This document shows, one piece after another, positions 19,801-28,406 of a stretch of 64,000 bases of DNA. Source of the DNA: Pseudomonas serbica (lineage in GTDB: Bacteria; Pseudomonadota; Gammaproteobacteria; Pseudomonadales; Pseudomonadaceae). The translations under genes were made by a program, and so were the position numbers. Positions within the stretch are counted from its first letter, which is position 1. Each line of letters starts with the position of its first letter. Where the stretch lies: contig NZ_JAQIYM010000090.1 of NCBI RefSeq assembly GCF_028823535.1, positions 310,001 to 374,000 on the forward strand, in the 5' to 3' direction. The notes under the pieces were generated by a model. That model had not been told where the DNA came from, did not search any database, and saw only the letters and a program-made list of their open reading frames with translations.

Positions 19801-21167
19801 CAGATATCGCCAAAGCAGGTCTGACAGTGTCCGCTGTCGGCACCAATAAAGTCTATGACGGCACGACAGCCGCTAACGCGAACTTAAGCGACAACCATCT
19901 TGGCGCTGACAACCTGGTGATCAGCTCCTCGAGTCAGTCCTTTGCAGACAAAAACGCCGGGGTCGGTAAACTGATCACGGTTAACGGTATCAACGTCACC
20001 GGGGTCGACGCCGGGAACTACACATGGAACACGACTGCCTCTACCACGGCAGACGTCGCCAAGGCCGCCCTCAGCATCACCGCCGCTGGCGTGAACAAAA
20101 CATACGACGGCTCGACAGCCGCTGCCGCCAATCTCAGCGATAACCGCATAGCCTCCGATGATCTGGTGGTCAGCTCTGCTGGGAAAAGCTTTGCAGACAA
20201 AAATGCAGGCTTGGGAAAGACGGTCTCTGTTAACGGAATCAGCGTCGCTGGTGCTGATGCCGCCAATTACACCTGGAACACCTCGACAACAACCACTGCG
20301 GACATCGCCAAGGCCGCGCTCAACGTAACCGCAGCCGGCGCCAACAAGTCCTACGATGGGACAACCGTGGCGGGACTGACCTTCGCAGACAACCGGGTAG
20401 CAGGCGACACCCTAAGTGTTTCTGGCCTCGGATCATTCGCCGATAAAAATGCGGGCACAGGGAAATCGATCAGCGTATCTGGTATCACCGTGACCGGTGC
20501 CGACGCTGGGAACTACACCTGGAACACGCTTGCTGTGACTGCCGCCGATATCGCCCAAGCGAACCTTACCGTGAAAGCGATAAATGGCAGCAAGACAGAA
20601 GGTGATACAGATGGAGTGTTGAATTGGAGCCTCCAGTCGGGCAGCTTGTTCGGCAGTGATTCGATTAATGGCGCGTTGGCTCGAGATGCTGGTGAAGTGT
20701 CCGGGCAGTACGCCATCAACAAAGGCACTCTCGATGCTGGCGCGAACTATAACCTGGCTTTTGTTGCCGGCACGTATGACATCACCGCGCCTCCGGTGGT
20801 AACCCCTCCAGTGGTGACGCCTCCGGTGGTAACCCCTCCAGTGGTGACGCCTCCAGTGATAACCCCTCCAGTGGTGACCCCACCGGTCGTCGTCGATCCG
20901 ATCACCCCACCGGTTGTCACTCCTCCGGTGATTGTTGAGCCGCCAGTCGTGACACCGCCAACCTCACCGGTCGTGAATGCACAACTTCAGCAAGCTAAAG
21001 AGGTGATTTCGACCATCAGTGCAGCGACCAAAGTCTCGCACTCAACCGAGCAGCCACTAAAAGAAGTGAGAACCGATACAAATGGTGGAATTGGCGACTA
21101 CCGACTCACCAACTTCGGCATGAAACTTCCGGAAGATTCAACGACAGGCGATAACTCCGACCAATAA
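13845..21167 (+). CDS. Large TpsA exoprotein with 15 YDG repeats
   Basis: This 2440-residue secreted adhesin-like protein of the filamentous haemagglutinin type starts at a GTG with AAGGT upstream. It has an extended signal peptide (ESPR; MNKIHNIIWSTTQNAW) with cleavage likely after AGASA near residue 50. The TPS secretion domain follows (about 50-300, with the conserved NPNGVIFG), recognised by TpsB. Then come GLUG-like Gly-rich repeats (about 550-830), an MBG-like region, and about 15 tandem repeats of 83 residues of the YDG type (KTYDGTT, NRIGSD, KNAGTGK, ADAGNYTWNT). A (PPVVT)n proline-rich linker and a conserved 60-residue tail ending NFGMKLPED close it. It probably forms a long surface fibre for adhesion or biofilm. 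No toxin domain is seen at the C-terminus. Confidence 0.92.
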   Translation: MNKIHNIIWSTTQNAWIVVAEGTKRSAKSGAKALNVMIALILLSPAGASAATLPQGGVISVGQGTIVNNGGNQLVIKQTTDKLGVNWQSFNVGADGQVIFTQPSKESIALNRVVGSDGSAILGKIDANGQVFLINPNGVIFGKDAQVNVGGLVASTMNITDEKFKNSDYSFTADGGKNGEVINLGQLQAADGGYVALLGKSVKNNGIIKAKLGTAAMAAGDAVTLDFAGDGLVNIQVKQSSVNALVENKGLIKTDGGSVLMTARASNALLNTVVNNEGVIEAQTIGSRGGKIFLDGGMEGGTLEVAGTLDASAPTTGDGGFIETSAKNVKIAADTRVTTLSKAGKTGLWLVDPQDFTIYGGNDPLSSFGIGVDTLVSNLSSTNVALETSSAFGWGGKMTLYGDLSWSADTTLTLTAHTGIELYGNINVNGANGGLALNYGADPRSNAQTIGFFGHTINLNGANSTFALNGENYQVIRNLADLQNWNTGSVSGNYVIGNNINAASSNSWDGGLGYKPMGTLVNPFTGVLLGLGHSITDLTINRGSDAGIGLIGYATGASVRSLKLSGNVLGGNNTALLAGSFKEGYLSDLALSGTVNGGTNSGGIAGYLSGSVVNFVDVKSNVSGTSNVGGLVGQSAGGSTAPTTINNLSDSSFQGDVKATGNNVGGAVGVSDSTNVAQVKSSGTVEGVNEIGGLIGNASSTTINKAYSASAVKGGYNVGGLLGKGYGSTISMVYTTGDVSGQNYAAGLIGTDDGGTTIDQAFSLSNVKTNGYGAGLIVDMSGTTITNSYSSGSISAISGALDPTKVGGFAYNALNANLDRVYSTTFADGGSGFISHSTGGTIQNAVWDIDLTGSAISAVGVGKTNLEMRSAATFAGWGADTIGSDRTALWRIYDGKSVPLLTFMMPYGSSPGSVISTTYQGRTLTSADIVVPSFGYGSDTFFYRAIAGTGLIGGDTSGGSAIRNAGTYTLDRFYSNQMGMNFDQQGDFTLTVNKKDLSATGTGVNKVYDGSSLADINFTSDAIAGDDVVLSALATFDDKNAGTGKTVTISGATLGGADAGNYNIVSLPTTATADINKAILNVTATGGNKVYDGTVAASVTLSDNHFGADDVVVSSTGVTFSDKNAGTGKVVSITGINVTGVDADNYIWNTTASTTANITKAALNVTAAGVSKTYDGTTVAGASLNDNRISGDSLVVSAGSKNFTDKNAGTGKTITVGGITVTGADASNYVWNATTTTTADIAKAAMAVTAIGTNKTYDGNTNAGATLSDNRLGTDALVLGYSSGSFANKNAGAGKTVTVSGITVTGSDASNYTWNTSSVTTADIAKKALNVTATGVSRAYDGTTSAGSTLSDDRIGSDVLVLGAASNAFADKNAGTGKTVTISGITVTGADAGNYVWNTSTSTSADITKAALTVSASGINKTYDGTTDANANLSDNRIGADDLTLTSSGESFADKNAGVGKTITVTGINVTGADAANYTWNTTASTAANIAKAALNVTATGVNKTYDTTTNADASLADNRIGSDVLTVSATSKNFSGKNAGLNRTITVTGITVTGTDASNYTWNTTAVTSADIAKAALNVTATAANRAYDGTTNAGSTLGDDRLGSDVLTLSAGSSTFSDKNAGTGKTVTVSGINVTGADASNYTWNASTTSSADITKAALTVSASGLDKTYDGSTNASTTLSDNRIGSDVLVVSAGSSAFTDKNAGAGKLVSVNGITVSGADAANYTWNSSAVTSANVAKAALTVTATGVNKTYDGTMTAGITLGDNRFGADVLNVSSAAATFANKNVGVGKALNVTGINVTGTDAGNYTFNTTAATTADITKAALTVTASGVGKTYDGTTVASASLSDDRIGSDVLIIGSGAKSFSDKNAGVGKSINVAGITVTGADAGNYVWNTTATTMADIAKAALNVTASGVNRTYDGTTNASSTLSDDRIGTDVLALTAGSSTFADKNAGTGKTVSVSGISVTGVDAVNYVWNTSATTSADIAKAGLTVSAVGTNKVYDGTTAANANLSDNHLGADNLVISSSSQSFADKNAGVGKLITVNGINVTGVDAGNYTWNTTASTTADVAKAALSITAAGVNKTYDGSTAAAANLSDNRIASDDLVVSSAGKSFADKNAGLGKTVSVNGISVAGADAANYTWNTSTTTTADIAKAALNVTAAGANKSYDGTTVAGLTFADNRVAGDTLSVSGLGSFADKNAGTGKSISVSGITVTGADAGNYTWNTLAVTAADIAQANLTVKAINGSKTEGDTDGVLNWSLQSGSLFGSDSINGALARDAGEVSGQYAINKGTLDAGANYNLAFVAGTYDITAPPVVTPPVVTPPVVTPPVVTPPVITPPVVTPPVVVDPITPPVVTPPVIVEPPVVTPPTSPVVNAQLQQAKEVISTISAATKVSHSTEQPLKEVRTDTNGGIGDYRLTNFGMKLPEDSTTGDNSDQ
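16830..20570 (+). repeat. Tandem 249-bp YDG repeats in the first tpsA gene
   Basis: About 15 in-frame copies of an 83-codon unit, each containing a YDG motif and ending NYTWNT...ADI-KAAL. Sequence differs moderately between copies, consistent with older expansion and shuffling. Such repeats favour recombination and length change. Confidence 0.9.
20785..20970 (+). repeat. Proline-rich PPVVTP repeat tract
   Basis: Short in-frame repeats of CCTCCAGTGGTGACG type encode a PPVVT linker between the YDG repeats and the conserved C-terminal tail. A shorter version is present in the second tpsA gene (about 27841-27960). Confidence 0.85.
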
Positions 21168-21174
21168 TGGAATA

Positions 21175-21200
21175 AAAAACAGGTCGAAAGACCTGTTTTT
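21175..21200 (+). terminator. Rho-independent terminator after first tpsA
   Basis: An 11-bp stem (AAAAACAGGTC with GACCTGTTTTT, GAAA tetraloop) with a T tract directly follows the stop codon. Confidence 0.9.
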
Positions 21201-21248
21201 ATTTCCAACAAATGTCGAATTGTAGATTGTCAAACCTCAGCATGATAT

Positions 21249-21291
21249 GCTGTGAATTGACAATAATAAGAAAACTTACCACGAGTAAGTC
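21249..21291 (+). promoter_or_regulatory. Duplicated tpsA leader, copy 2
   Basis: This is nearly identical to the leader of the first tpsA gene: TGTGAATTGACAATAATAAG, then the ACTTAC/GTAAGT hairpin. A terminator lies just upstream, so this leader must carry its own promoter for the second tpsA gene. That supports promoter activity in the shared stretch. Confidence 0.5.
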
Positions 21292-21305
21292 AGAGGCCGC
21301 CTCCC

Positions 21306-24300
21306 ATGAACAGAATCCATAATATCATTTGGAGCACGGCTCAAAATGCTTGGGTTGTCGTCGCCGAAGGCACCAAGCGCAGCTCAAAATCGGGTGCAAA
21401 AGCACTTAACGTGATGATTGCGCTGATTCTGCTCTCCCCGGCTGGCGCCTCCGCCGCAACCCTTCCTCAGGGTGGCGTGATCAGTGTGGGTGAAGGCACC
21501 ATCGTCAACAACGGTGGCAACCAGATGGTCATCAAGCAAAACACCGAAAAATTAGGCATCAACTGGCAGAGTTTCAACGTCGGCGCCGACGGCCAGGTGA
21601 TTTTCGCGCAACCGAGCAAAGAATCGATAGCGCTGAACCGCGTCGTCGGTAGTGATGGCAGCGCCATTCTTGGCAAAATCGACGCCAACGGCCAAGTGTT
21701 CCTGATCAACCCGAACGGGGTGATTTTCGGCAAAGATGCTCAGGTCAACGTCGGCGGCCTGGTCGCTTCGACGATGAACATCACCGATGAAAAATTCAAG
21801 AACGGTGATTACTCCTTCGCCGCCGAGGGCGGCAAGAATGGCGAGGTGACTAACCTCGGCCAACTGCAAGCGGCTGACGGCGGTTACGTCGCCCTGCTTG
21901 GAAAATCGGTCAAGAACAACGGCATCATCAAAGCCAAGCTCGGCACAGCGGCTATGGCCGCTGGCGATGCCGTGACGCTAGACTTTGCTGGCGATGGCCT
22001 AGTCAACATTCTGGTAAAGAAAAGCTCAGTCAACGCCCTGGTCGACAACAAAGGCCTGATCCAGGCCGACGGCGGCAACGTCTTGATGACCGCTAGAGCG
22101 AGCAACGCCTTGCTCAACACAGTCGTGAACAACGACGGTATCGTTCAAGCCCAAACCATCGGAACTCACGCAGGCAAGATATTTCTCGATGGTGGCGTGG
22201 ACAGCGGTACGGTCATGGTGGGCGGAACCCTGGATGCCAGCGCCCCGGTTAACGGCAATGGTGGCTTTATTGAGACCTCCGGCCCTAACTTGATCGTCAA
22301 GGATGGCACCAAGGTCACCACCCTAGCAAAAGAAGGCAAAACCGGCGATTGGCTGATAGACCCAACGGACTTCACAATCGTGAGTGGCACAGCCGCGCAA
22401 ACGACCTCCAAAATTGGCGCCACAACCCTTAAAACTAACCTGGCGTCAACGAACGTGACACTGCAGACATCGGCTGCAGGCAGTCAATCCGGCGACATCA
22501 ACGTCAACGCCGACGTTAGCTGGTCAGCCAACACCAAGCTGACGTTGACCGCCCATAACATGGTCAACATCCATGCGAACATCACCGCTACGGGGGCCAG
22601 CGCAGGCTTAGCCATCAACGCGCCATGGGAATACTACATCTCCCCTGACGTTAGGTTACGGATGCCCGGTGCCAACTCGACCTTTTCGGTCAACGGCATC
22701 AACTACACGATGATCAGGACGGTAGCTGACCTGGCCCTGCTCTCGAATGCTACCAACAACCAACGATTTGCAATCGTCGACAACATTGATGCTTCTGCAA
22801 CCGGCACCTGGAACAGTGGTGCTGGCTATGTTCCGCCAGGAGGTTGGGATGTAGGAATGATCGATGGTCTGGTGGTTGATGGATTCAACAACTCGATCAC
22901 CAATCTCAGGATTAATCTGGCTAACGACTATTCCGGATTAATTGGTCAGGCGAGCAATGCCACCCTTTCCAACATCAAACTGAACGGTGCTGTTGATGGC
23001 TTTGGCTACACCGGCATGCTTGCCGGGTACCTGGAAAACAGCACGGTCTTTAACGTAGTAACTAGTGGCACGGTCAACGGCACTAACGCCGACGGTGTCG
23101 GCGGGGTCATAGGTTGGGGTAACAACTTAACGCTGCGAAACCTAGAAAGCAGCGCTGTTGTAGCGGGCACAAACGACGTTGGCGGCCTGATCGGGTACGT
23201 CATCGATTCGGACATGATCTATTCGTATTACACCGGGTGGTCGGTAACCGGTAAAGATGCCGACAGTGATTACACGGGCGGTATTGCGGGTTACTCACAA
23301 AACAGCACCTATGAAGGCCTGCTCAGTACAGGCAACATCATCGGGGCCAACTTTGTAGGCGGTTTATTCGGCTACAGCAAAAACAGCACAATCAGCCTGG
23401 GTTCTGCTCAAGGTGGTGCAGTCTCCGGCGTGCAAGCCACGGGTGGTTTGATTGGCTACGCCACTGGCGGATCTCTCATCAATTCCTACGCAACAGGACA
23501 AGTAGACGGCCAGACCCAAACGGGTGGCCTGATTGGTAAATCGGTAAACCTGAACGTCAACAACGTCTATGCCAGCGGCAATGTGACGGGTACCACCTAC
23601 ACCGGTGGCCTGGTCGGCGACCTTTCGACCGGCACCATCAACCAAGCATTTTCTACCTCCAGGGTGGTTGGCACAAACTACGTCGGCGGCTTCGCCGGGC
23701 GTGATGTATCAGGCGCGATTTCTAACGCCTATGCAGGTGGTGATGTCACCGGCACCCGATACGTCGGCGGATTCCTCGGGTCAGTGGCAACGTCTGTCGT
23801 CAATTTCACCTATTCTCTCGGCCTGGTTTCCGCTTCGCTAAACTACGGTGGATACAGCGGTTTTGGAACAGGCAACACCATCTCCGAAAGCTTCTGGGAT
23901 ACCCAATTATCAGGTCAAGCGACCAGTGTTCACGGGCTTGGCAAAACCACGGCCCAAATGCGAGCGGCCTCTACCTTTGCTAACTGGAACATCGGCACTT
24001 TGGGTGGTACCGGCGAAATCTGGCGCATCTACAATGGCTTCACAGCGCCCCTGATGCGTTTTGTGATGCCGACTGTGTCAGTTAGCGGTAACGACAAAAC
24101 CCTGACCTACTCAGGCCATGCCGTCACCAGAGCTGAGTTGGATGCCGGCACCGCTTTCGGATACTCGACGAGTGATCTGTATACGGACTGGTACAACTTG
24201 ACCTGGGATCCCCGCGCCACTAACGATGCTCGGTATATCTTGGGCGGTAATACCTACGGTGGCGGCCTGGCAATAAGAAATGCAGGCACCTACACCACCG

Positions 24301-27300
24301 ATCTCTTCTACTCGACCCAGTTCGGCTACGACATCGTTGAAGCGGCGCCTAAAACCGTCGTTATCAACAAGGCCAACCTGAGCATCACGGCCACCGGCGA
24401 TAACAAGACCTACGACGGCACCACTACTGCAGGCACGACGTTTAGTGATAACCGCCTGGGCAGCGACTCTCTGGTGATCGGATCCGCCTCCAGCACCTTT
24501 GCCAACAAAAACGTGGGCAATGGTAAGACCATCACTATCGGCGGAATCACCGTAACAGGCGCTGACGCCGGAAACTACACCTGGAACACGAGCGCCACCA
24601 CGACGGCCAACATCACCAAGGCCGCCCTGACTGTCGGCGCGACGGGAGTCAACAAAACCTACGACGGCACAGCCGGAGCCAGTGTCAATTTGACTGACAA
24701 TCGCTTTGGCTCCGATGTTCTGGTGATTGGCTCAACCACTAATGCCTTCGCTGACAAAAACGCCGGGGTGGCTAAAACAATCACCGTAAACGGCATCACT
24801 GTCACAGGCGCTGACGCTGGTAACTATACGTGGAACACCTCCACCGCTACCTCGGCTGACATTACCAAAGCTGCATTGTCGGTGACCGCTGCTGGCGTGA
24901 ACAAGACCTATGACGGCACCACCAATGCTGGCGCTACCCTGAGCGATAACCGTATCGGTGCGGACAACCTGGTTCTCAGTTCAACGGGCAAGGCCTTCTC
25001 TGACAAAAATGCCGGTACAGGCAAAACGATCACGGTGAGCGGTATCACCGTAACCGGTACGGATGCAGGGAACTACACCTGGAACACCTCAGCGTCGACT
25101 ACTGCCGACATCGCCAAGGCGGCCCTGACCGTCACGGCTGCCGGCGTGAACAAGACGTATGATAGCTCAACGGCTGCTGGTGCAACCCTAAGCGATAACC
25201 GCATCGGTTCTGACGTATTGGTGTTGGGCGCAGGCAGCAAGACTTTTGCTGACAAAAATGCCGGCCTTGGCAAGACCGTAACCGTGAATGGAATCACCGT
25301 GACGGGCGCAGATGCTGGCAACTACACGTGGAACACCTCAGCAGTTACTACCGCAGACATCACCAAGGCGGCCCTAAACGTGACTGCCACCGGGGTGAAT
25401 AAGACCTACGACGGCACGACGAATGCCGGCGCCAACCTCAGCGATGATCGTATCGGCTCTGATGTACTGGTCGTGACATCTGGTGCCAAGGCCTTCTCAG
25501 ACAAAAACTCAGGCACCAGTAAATCCATCACCGTGGGCGGCATCAACGTCACGGGCGCGGATGCCGGCAACTATACCTGGAACACTTCGGCTACCGCCTC
25601 TGCTGACATCGCCAAAGCAGCCTTGACTGTAAGTGCTTCGGGTGTGAACAAGATCTACGACGGCACGACAGTCGCTAGCGCGAATCTGAGCGATAACCGC
25701 ATCGGTGCTGACGACCTCGCGCTCAGCTCTTCAGGCAAGGCCTTCTCTGACAAAAACGCAGGCGTTGGTAAAACCTTGACCGTCAACGGCATCAACGTGA
25801 CCGGTGTCGACGCCGGGAACTACACGTGGAACACGACCGCCGTCACGTCAGCCGACATCGCAAAAGCAGCGCTGAATGTCACCGCTACCGGTGTGAACAA
25901 GACATACGATGGCAGCGCCACTGCCAGTGCGAACCTGGCTGATGACAGAATCGGTTCTGATGTTCTTGTCTTGAATGCTACCGGGAAAAATTTCGCGGAT
26001 AAAAATGCTGGCAGCAGCAAGGCGATCACTGTCACTGGGATCAACGTCACGGGCGCCGACGCTGGCAACTACACCTGGAACAACAGCGCCTCCACGACGG
26101 CAGACATCGCCAAAGCTGCACTGACGGTAACAGCCACTGGGGTCAATAAGACCTACGACGGTACAAACACCGCTGGGGCGAACCTAAGCGACAATCGCAT
26201 AGGCGCCGATGACCTGGTGCTTAGCTCTACCGGCAAGTCCTTCGCGGATAAAAACGCGGGCCTTGGAAAAACTATCACCGTGAACGGCATCAACGTTACG
26301 GGCTCTGACGCGGTTAACTACACCTGGAACACCACGGCATTGACCGCAGCCGACATCGCCAAGGCTGCCCTCACCGTCACCGCGAATGGCGTTAACAAGA
26401 TATACAATGGCAGCAGCTCAGCCGGTGTGAACTTGGGCGATAACCGCGTTGGTGCAGATGATCTGACCATCAGCGCAGGCTCAAAAGCCTTCGCCGATAA
26501 AAACGCGGGTACAGGCAAGGCGATCAATGTAAGTGGCATCAATGTCACGGGTGCTGACGCTGGAAACTACACGTGGAATACCAGCGCTGTAACGACTGCT
26601 GACATCGCAAAGGCGGCGCTGAATGTCACCGCCAACGGGATCAACAAGACCTACGATGGCACCACGACTGCAGCTGCCAACCTTGCCGATGACAGAATTG
26701 GTTCCGATGATCTGGTACTCAGTTCAGGAAGCAAAGCCTTCGCTGACAAGAATGCAGGCACTGGCAAAGCGATCACAGTGAACGGGATCAGCGTGACCGG
26801 TGCTGATGCTGGTAACTACATCTGGAACACGTCTGCGCTAACCTCTGCAGATATCGCGAAAGCCGCGCTGAATGTGTCTGCGACCGGTGTGAACAAAACG
26901 TACGACGGCTCCACCGCCGCTGCCGCAACGCTGAACGACAACCGAATTGGGTCTGATGACCTGGTGCTGAGCGCTGGTTCAAAAGTCTTCGCAGACAAGA
27001 ACGCAGGCCTGGGCAAGACGATCTCGGTGAACGGCATTACGGTGACCGGGGCTGATGCCGCAAACTACACCTGGAACACATCAGCCGTCACTTCAGCCGA
27101 TATTGCCAAAGCGGCACTGTTAGTGACCGCTGCTGGCGTGAACAAAACATACGATGGCTCAACCAACGCTGGCGCCACCTTGACTGATAATCGCATTGGC
27201 GCAGACGACCTGGTCATCGGAGCGTCAAGCAAAACGTTCGCAGACAAGAACGCTGGGGCCGGGAAAACGATCACCGTCAATGGTGTCAACGCAACAGGCG

Positions 27301-28160
27301 CTGACGCCGGGAACTATATCTGGAACACAACCGCTGCAACCTCAGCAGACATCGCCAAGGCTGCGCTTAACGTGACCGCAGCAGGTACCAACAGGGACTA
27401 CGACGGAACAACGGCAGCCGGCTTGACCTTCTCGGATAACCGAGTGGCTGGCGATAGCCTGAGCGTTTCCGGGCTGGGTTCTTTTGCGGACAAAAACGCA
27501 GGCACAGCAAAGTCGATTAGCGTCACCGGTATCACCGCAAGCGGGATCGATGCCAATAACTACACATGGAACACGTTGGCCTCAACCACTGCCGATATCG
27601 CCAAAGCGAACCTCGTCGTGAAGGCCGTAAATGGCGGCAAGGTCGAAGGTGAAACAGATGGTGCCCTAGGCTGGAATCTGACGTCGGGCAACCTCTTCGG
27701 GGCCGACTCCATCAATGGATCCTTGGCTCGAGACGCTGGCGAAGTCGCCGGAGAGTACGTGATCAATAAGGGAACCCTTGATGCTGGCATGAACTACAAT
27801 CTGGCCTTCGTTGCCGGGAAGTATGACATCTCAGCAGTGGCGCCCCCTCCTGTGGTGACTCCACCGGTTATAACCCCGCCTGTGGTGACTCCGCCAGTCG
27901 TGACACCTCCAGTGATAACTCCGCCTGTTGTGAATCCACCAGTTGTGACTCCGCCAACCCCGCCGCTCGTAATCGTGCAACTTGAGCAGGCCAGGGAGGT
28001 TATCTCAACGATCTCGGCAACAACCAAAGTGTCACACTCGAACGATCAGCCGATCAAAGAGGTGAGAACTGAAACGACAGGTGGAATCGGAGACTACCGA
28101 CTGACCAACTTCGGCATGAAGCTGCCGGAAGATACCACTCAAAGCGATAAGTCCGATTGA
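21306..28160 (+). CDS. Large TpsA exoprotein with 13 YDG repeats
   Basis: This is a 2284-residue paralog of the preceding exoprotein. The ESPR signal peptide and the TPS domain (about the first 300 residues, with NPNGVIFG) are nearly identical between the two. The central part diverges: GLUG-like repeats (about 500-850) and then about 13 YDG repeats, a shorter proline-rich linker and the same C-terminal tail (STISATTKVSHS, then GGIGDYRLTNFGMKLPED). The pattern indicates recent tandem duplication with gene conversion kept at the secretion-recognition end. Both proteins are presumably exported by the single TpsB upstream. The gene has its own leader and terminator. Confidence 0.92.
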   Translation: MNRIHNIIWSTAQNAWVVVAEGTKRSSKSGAKALNVMIALILLSPAGASAATLPQGGVISVGEGTIVNNGGNQMVIKQNTEKLGINWQSFNVGADGQVIFAQPSKESIALNRVVGSDGSAILGKIDANGQVFLINPNGVIFGKDAQVNVGGLVASTMNITDEKFKNGDYSFAAEGGKNGEVTNLGQLQAADGGYVALLGKSVKNNGIIKAKLGTAAMAAGDAVTLDFAGDGLVNILVKKSSVNALVDNKGLIQADGGNVLMTARASNALLNTVVNNDGIVQAQTIGTHAGKIFLDGGVDSGTVMVGGTLDASAPVNGNGGFIETSGPNLIVKDGTKVTTLAKEGKTGDWLIDPTDFTIVSGTAAQTTSKIGATTLKTNLASTNVTLQTSAAGSQSGDINVNADVSWSANTKLTLTAHNMVNIHANITATGASAGLAINAPWEYYISPDVRLRMPGANSTFSVNGINYTMIRTVADLALLSNATNNQRFAIVDNIDASATGTWNSGAGYVPPGGWDVGMIDGLVVDGFNNSITNLRINLANDYSGLIGQASNATLSNIKLNGAVDGFGYTGMLAGYLENSTVFNVVTSGTVNGTNADGVGGVIGWGNNLTLRNLESSAVVAGTNDVGGLIGYVIDSDMIYSYYTGWSVTGKDADSDYTGGIAGYSQNSTYEGLLSTGNIIGANFVGGLFGYSKNSTISLGSAQGGAVSGVQATGGLIGYATGGSLINSYATGQVDGQTQTGGLIGKSVNLNVNNVYASGNVTGTTYTGGLVGDLSTGTINQAFSTSRVVGTNYVGGFAGRDVSGAISNAYAGGDVTGTRYVGGFLGSVATSVVNFTYSLGLVSASLNYGGYSGFGTGNTISESFWDTQLSGQATSVHGLGKTTAQMRAASTFANWNIGTLGGTGEIWRIYNGFTAPLMRFVMPTVSVSGNDKTLTYSGHAVTRAELDAGTAFGYSTSDLYTDWYNLTWDPRATNDARYILGGNTYGGGLAIRNAGTYTTDLFYSTQFGYDIVEAAPKTVVINKANLSITATGDNKTYDGTTTAGTTFSDNRLGSDSLVIGSASSTFANKNVGNGKTITIGGITVTGADAGNYTWNTSATTTANITKAALTVGATGVNKTYDGTAGASVNLTDNRFGSDVLVIGSTTNAFADKNAGVAKTITVNGITVTGADAGNYTWNTSTATSADITKAALSVTAAGVNKTYDGTTNAGATLSDNRIGADNLVLSSTGKAFSDKNAGTGKTITVSGITVTGTDAGNYTWNTSASTTADIAKAALTVTAAGVNKTYDSSTAAGATLSDNRIGSDVLVLGAGSKTFADKNAGLGKTVTVNGITVTGADAGNYTWNTSAVTTADITKAALNVTATGVNKTYDGTTNAGANLSDDRIGSDVLVVTSGAKAFSDKNSGTSKSITVGGINVTGADAGNYTWNTSATASADIAKAALTVSASGVNKIYDGTTVASANLSDNRIGADDLALSSSGKAFSDKNAGVGKTLTVNGINVTGVDAGNYTWNTTAVTSADIAKAALNVTATGVNKTYDGSATASANLADDRIGSDVLVLNATGKNFADKNAGSSKAITVTGINVTGADAGNYTWNNSASTTADIAKAALTVTATGVNKTYDGTNTAGANLSDNRIGADDLVLSSTGKSFADKNAGLGKTITVNGINVTGSDAVNYTWNTTALTAADIAKAALTVTANGVNKIYNGSSSAGVNLGDNRVGADDLTISAGSKAFADKNAGTGKAINVSGINVTGADAGNYTWNTSAVTTADIAKAALNVTANGINKTYDGTTTAAANLADDRIGSDDLVLSSGSKAFADKNAGTGKAITVNGISVTGADAGNYIWNTSALTSADIAKAALNVSATGVNKTYDGSTAAAATLNDNRIGSDDLVLSAGSKVFADKNAGLGKTISVNGITVTGADAANYTWNTSAVTSADIAKAALLVTAAGVNKTYDGSTNAGATLTDNRIGADDLVIGASSKTFADKNAGAGKTITVNGVNATGADAGNYIWNTTAATSADIAKAALNVTAAGTNRDYDGTTAAGLTFSDNRVAGDSLSVSGLGSFADKNAGTAKSISVTGITASGIDANNYTWNTLASTTADIAKANLVVKAVNGGKVEGETDGALGWNLTSGNLFGADSINGSLARDAGEVAGEYVINKGTLDAGMNYNLAFVAGKYDISAVAPPPVVTPPVITPPVVTPPVVTPPVITPPVVNPPVVTPPTPPLVIVQLEQAREVISTISATTKVSHSNDQPIKEVRTETTGGIGDYRLTNFGMKLPEDTTQSDKSD
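24385..27610 (+). repeat. Tandem 249-bp YDG repeats in the second tpsA gene
   Basis: About 13 in-frame copies of the same 83-codon YDG unit as in the first tpsA gene. One copy has YNG and one has YDS in place of YDG, showing drift within the array. Confidence 0.88.
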
Positions 28161-28181
28161 TCTGAGATTGGAGTATTAAAA

Positions 28182-28207
28182 AACAGGCCGAAAGGCCTGT
28201 TGTTATT
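28182..28207 (+). terminator. Rho-independent terminator after second tpsA
   Basis: An 8-bp stem (AACAGGCC with GGCCTGTT, GAAA loop) followed by a T-rich tail, the counterpart of the terminator after the first tpsA gene. Confidence 0.85.
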
Positions 28208-28406
28208 TCCAATCCCTTTCGACTTTGCTCAACAACCCGAAAAAGCGATGCTGAAATTGGGCAGCAGCCTGCTGCACAATTTGCGTTGATCTAGTAGGAC
28301 GCCCACAGGAAGCCGTGTAGCCGCCATGGATAGGCGCAGGCCTACTGACTCGGGTTTTGCTCCTGGCAGGCTGGATGGCCCAGTGAAGGGCCTTCCAGGG
28401 TTTGCC

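Noticed and set aside
17279..27790. Many antisense frames of about 75-82 codons inside the tpsA genes
   Set aside because: They recur at the 249-bp period of the YDG repeats and are mirror frames of biased coding sequence, not genes.
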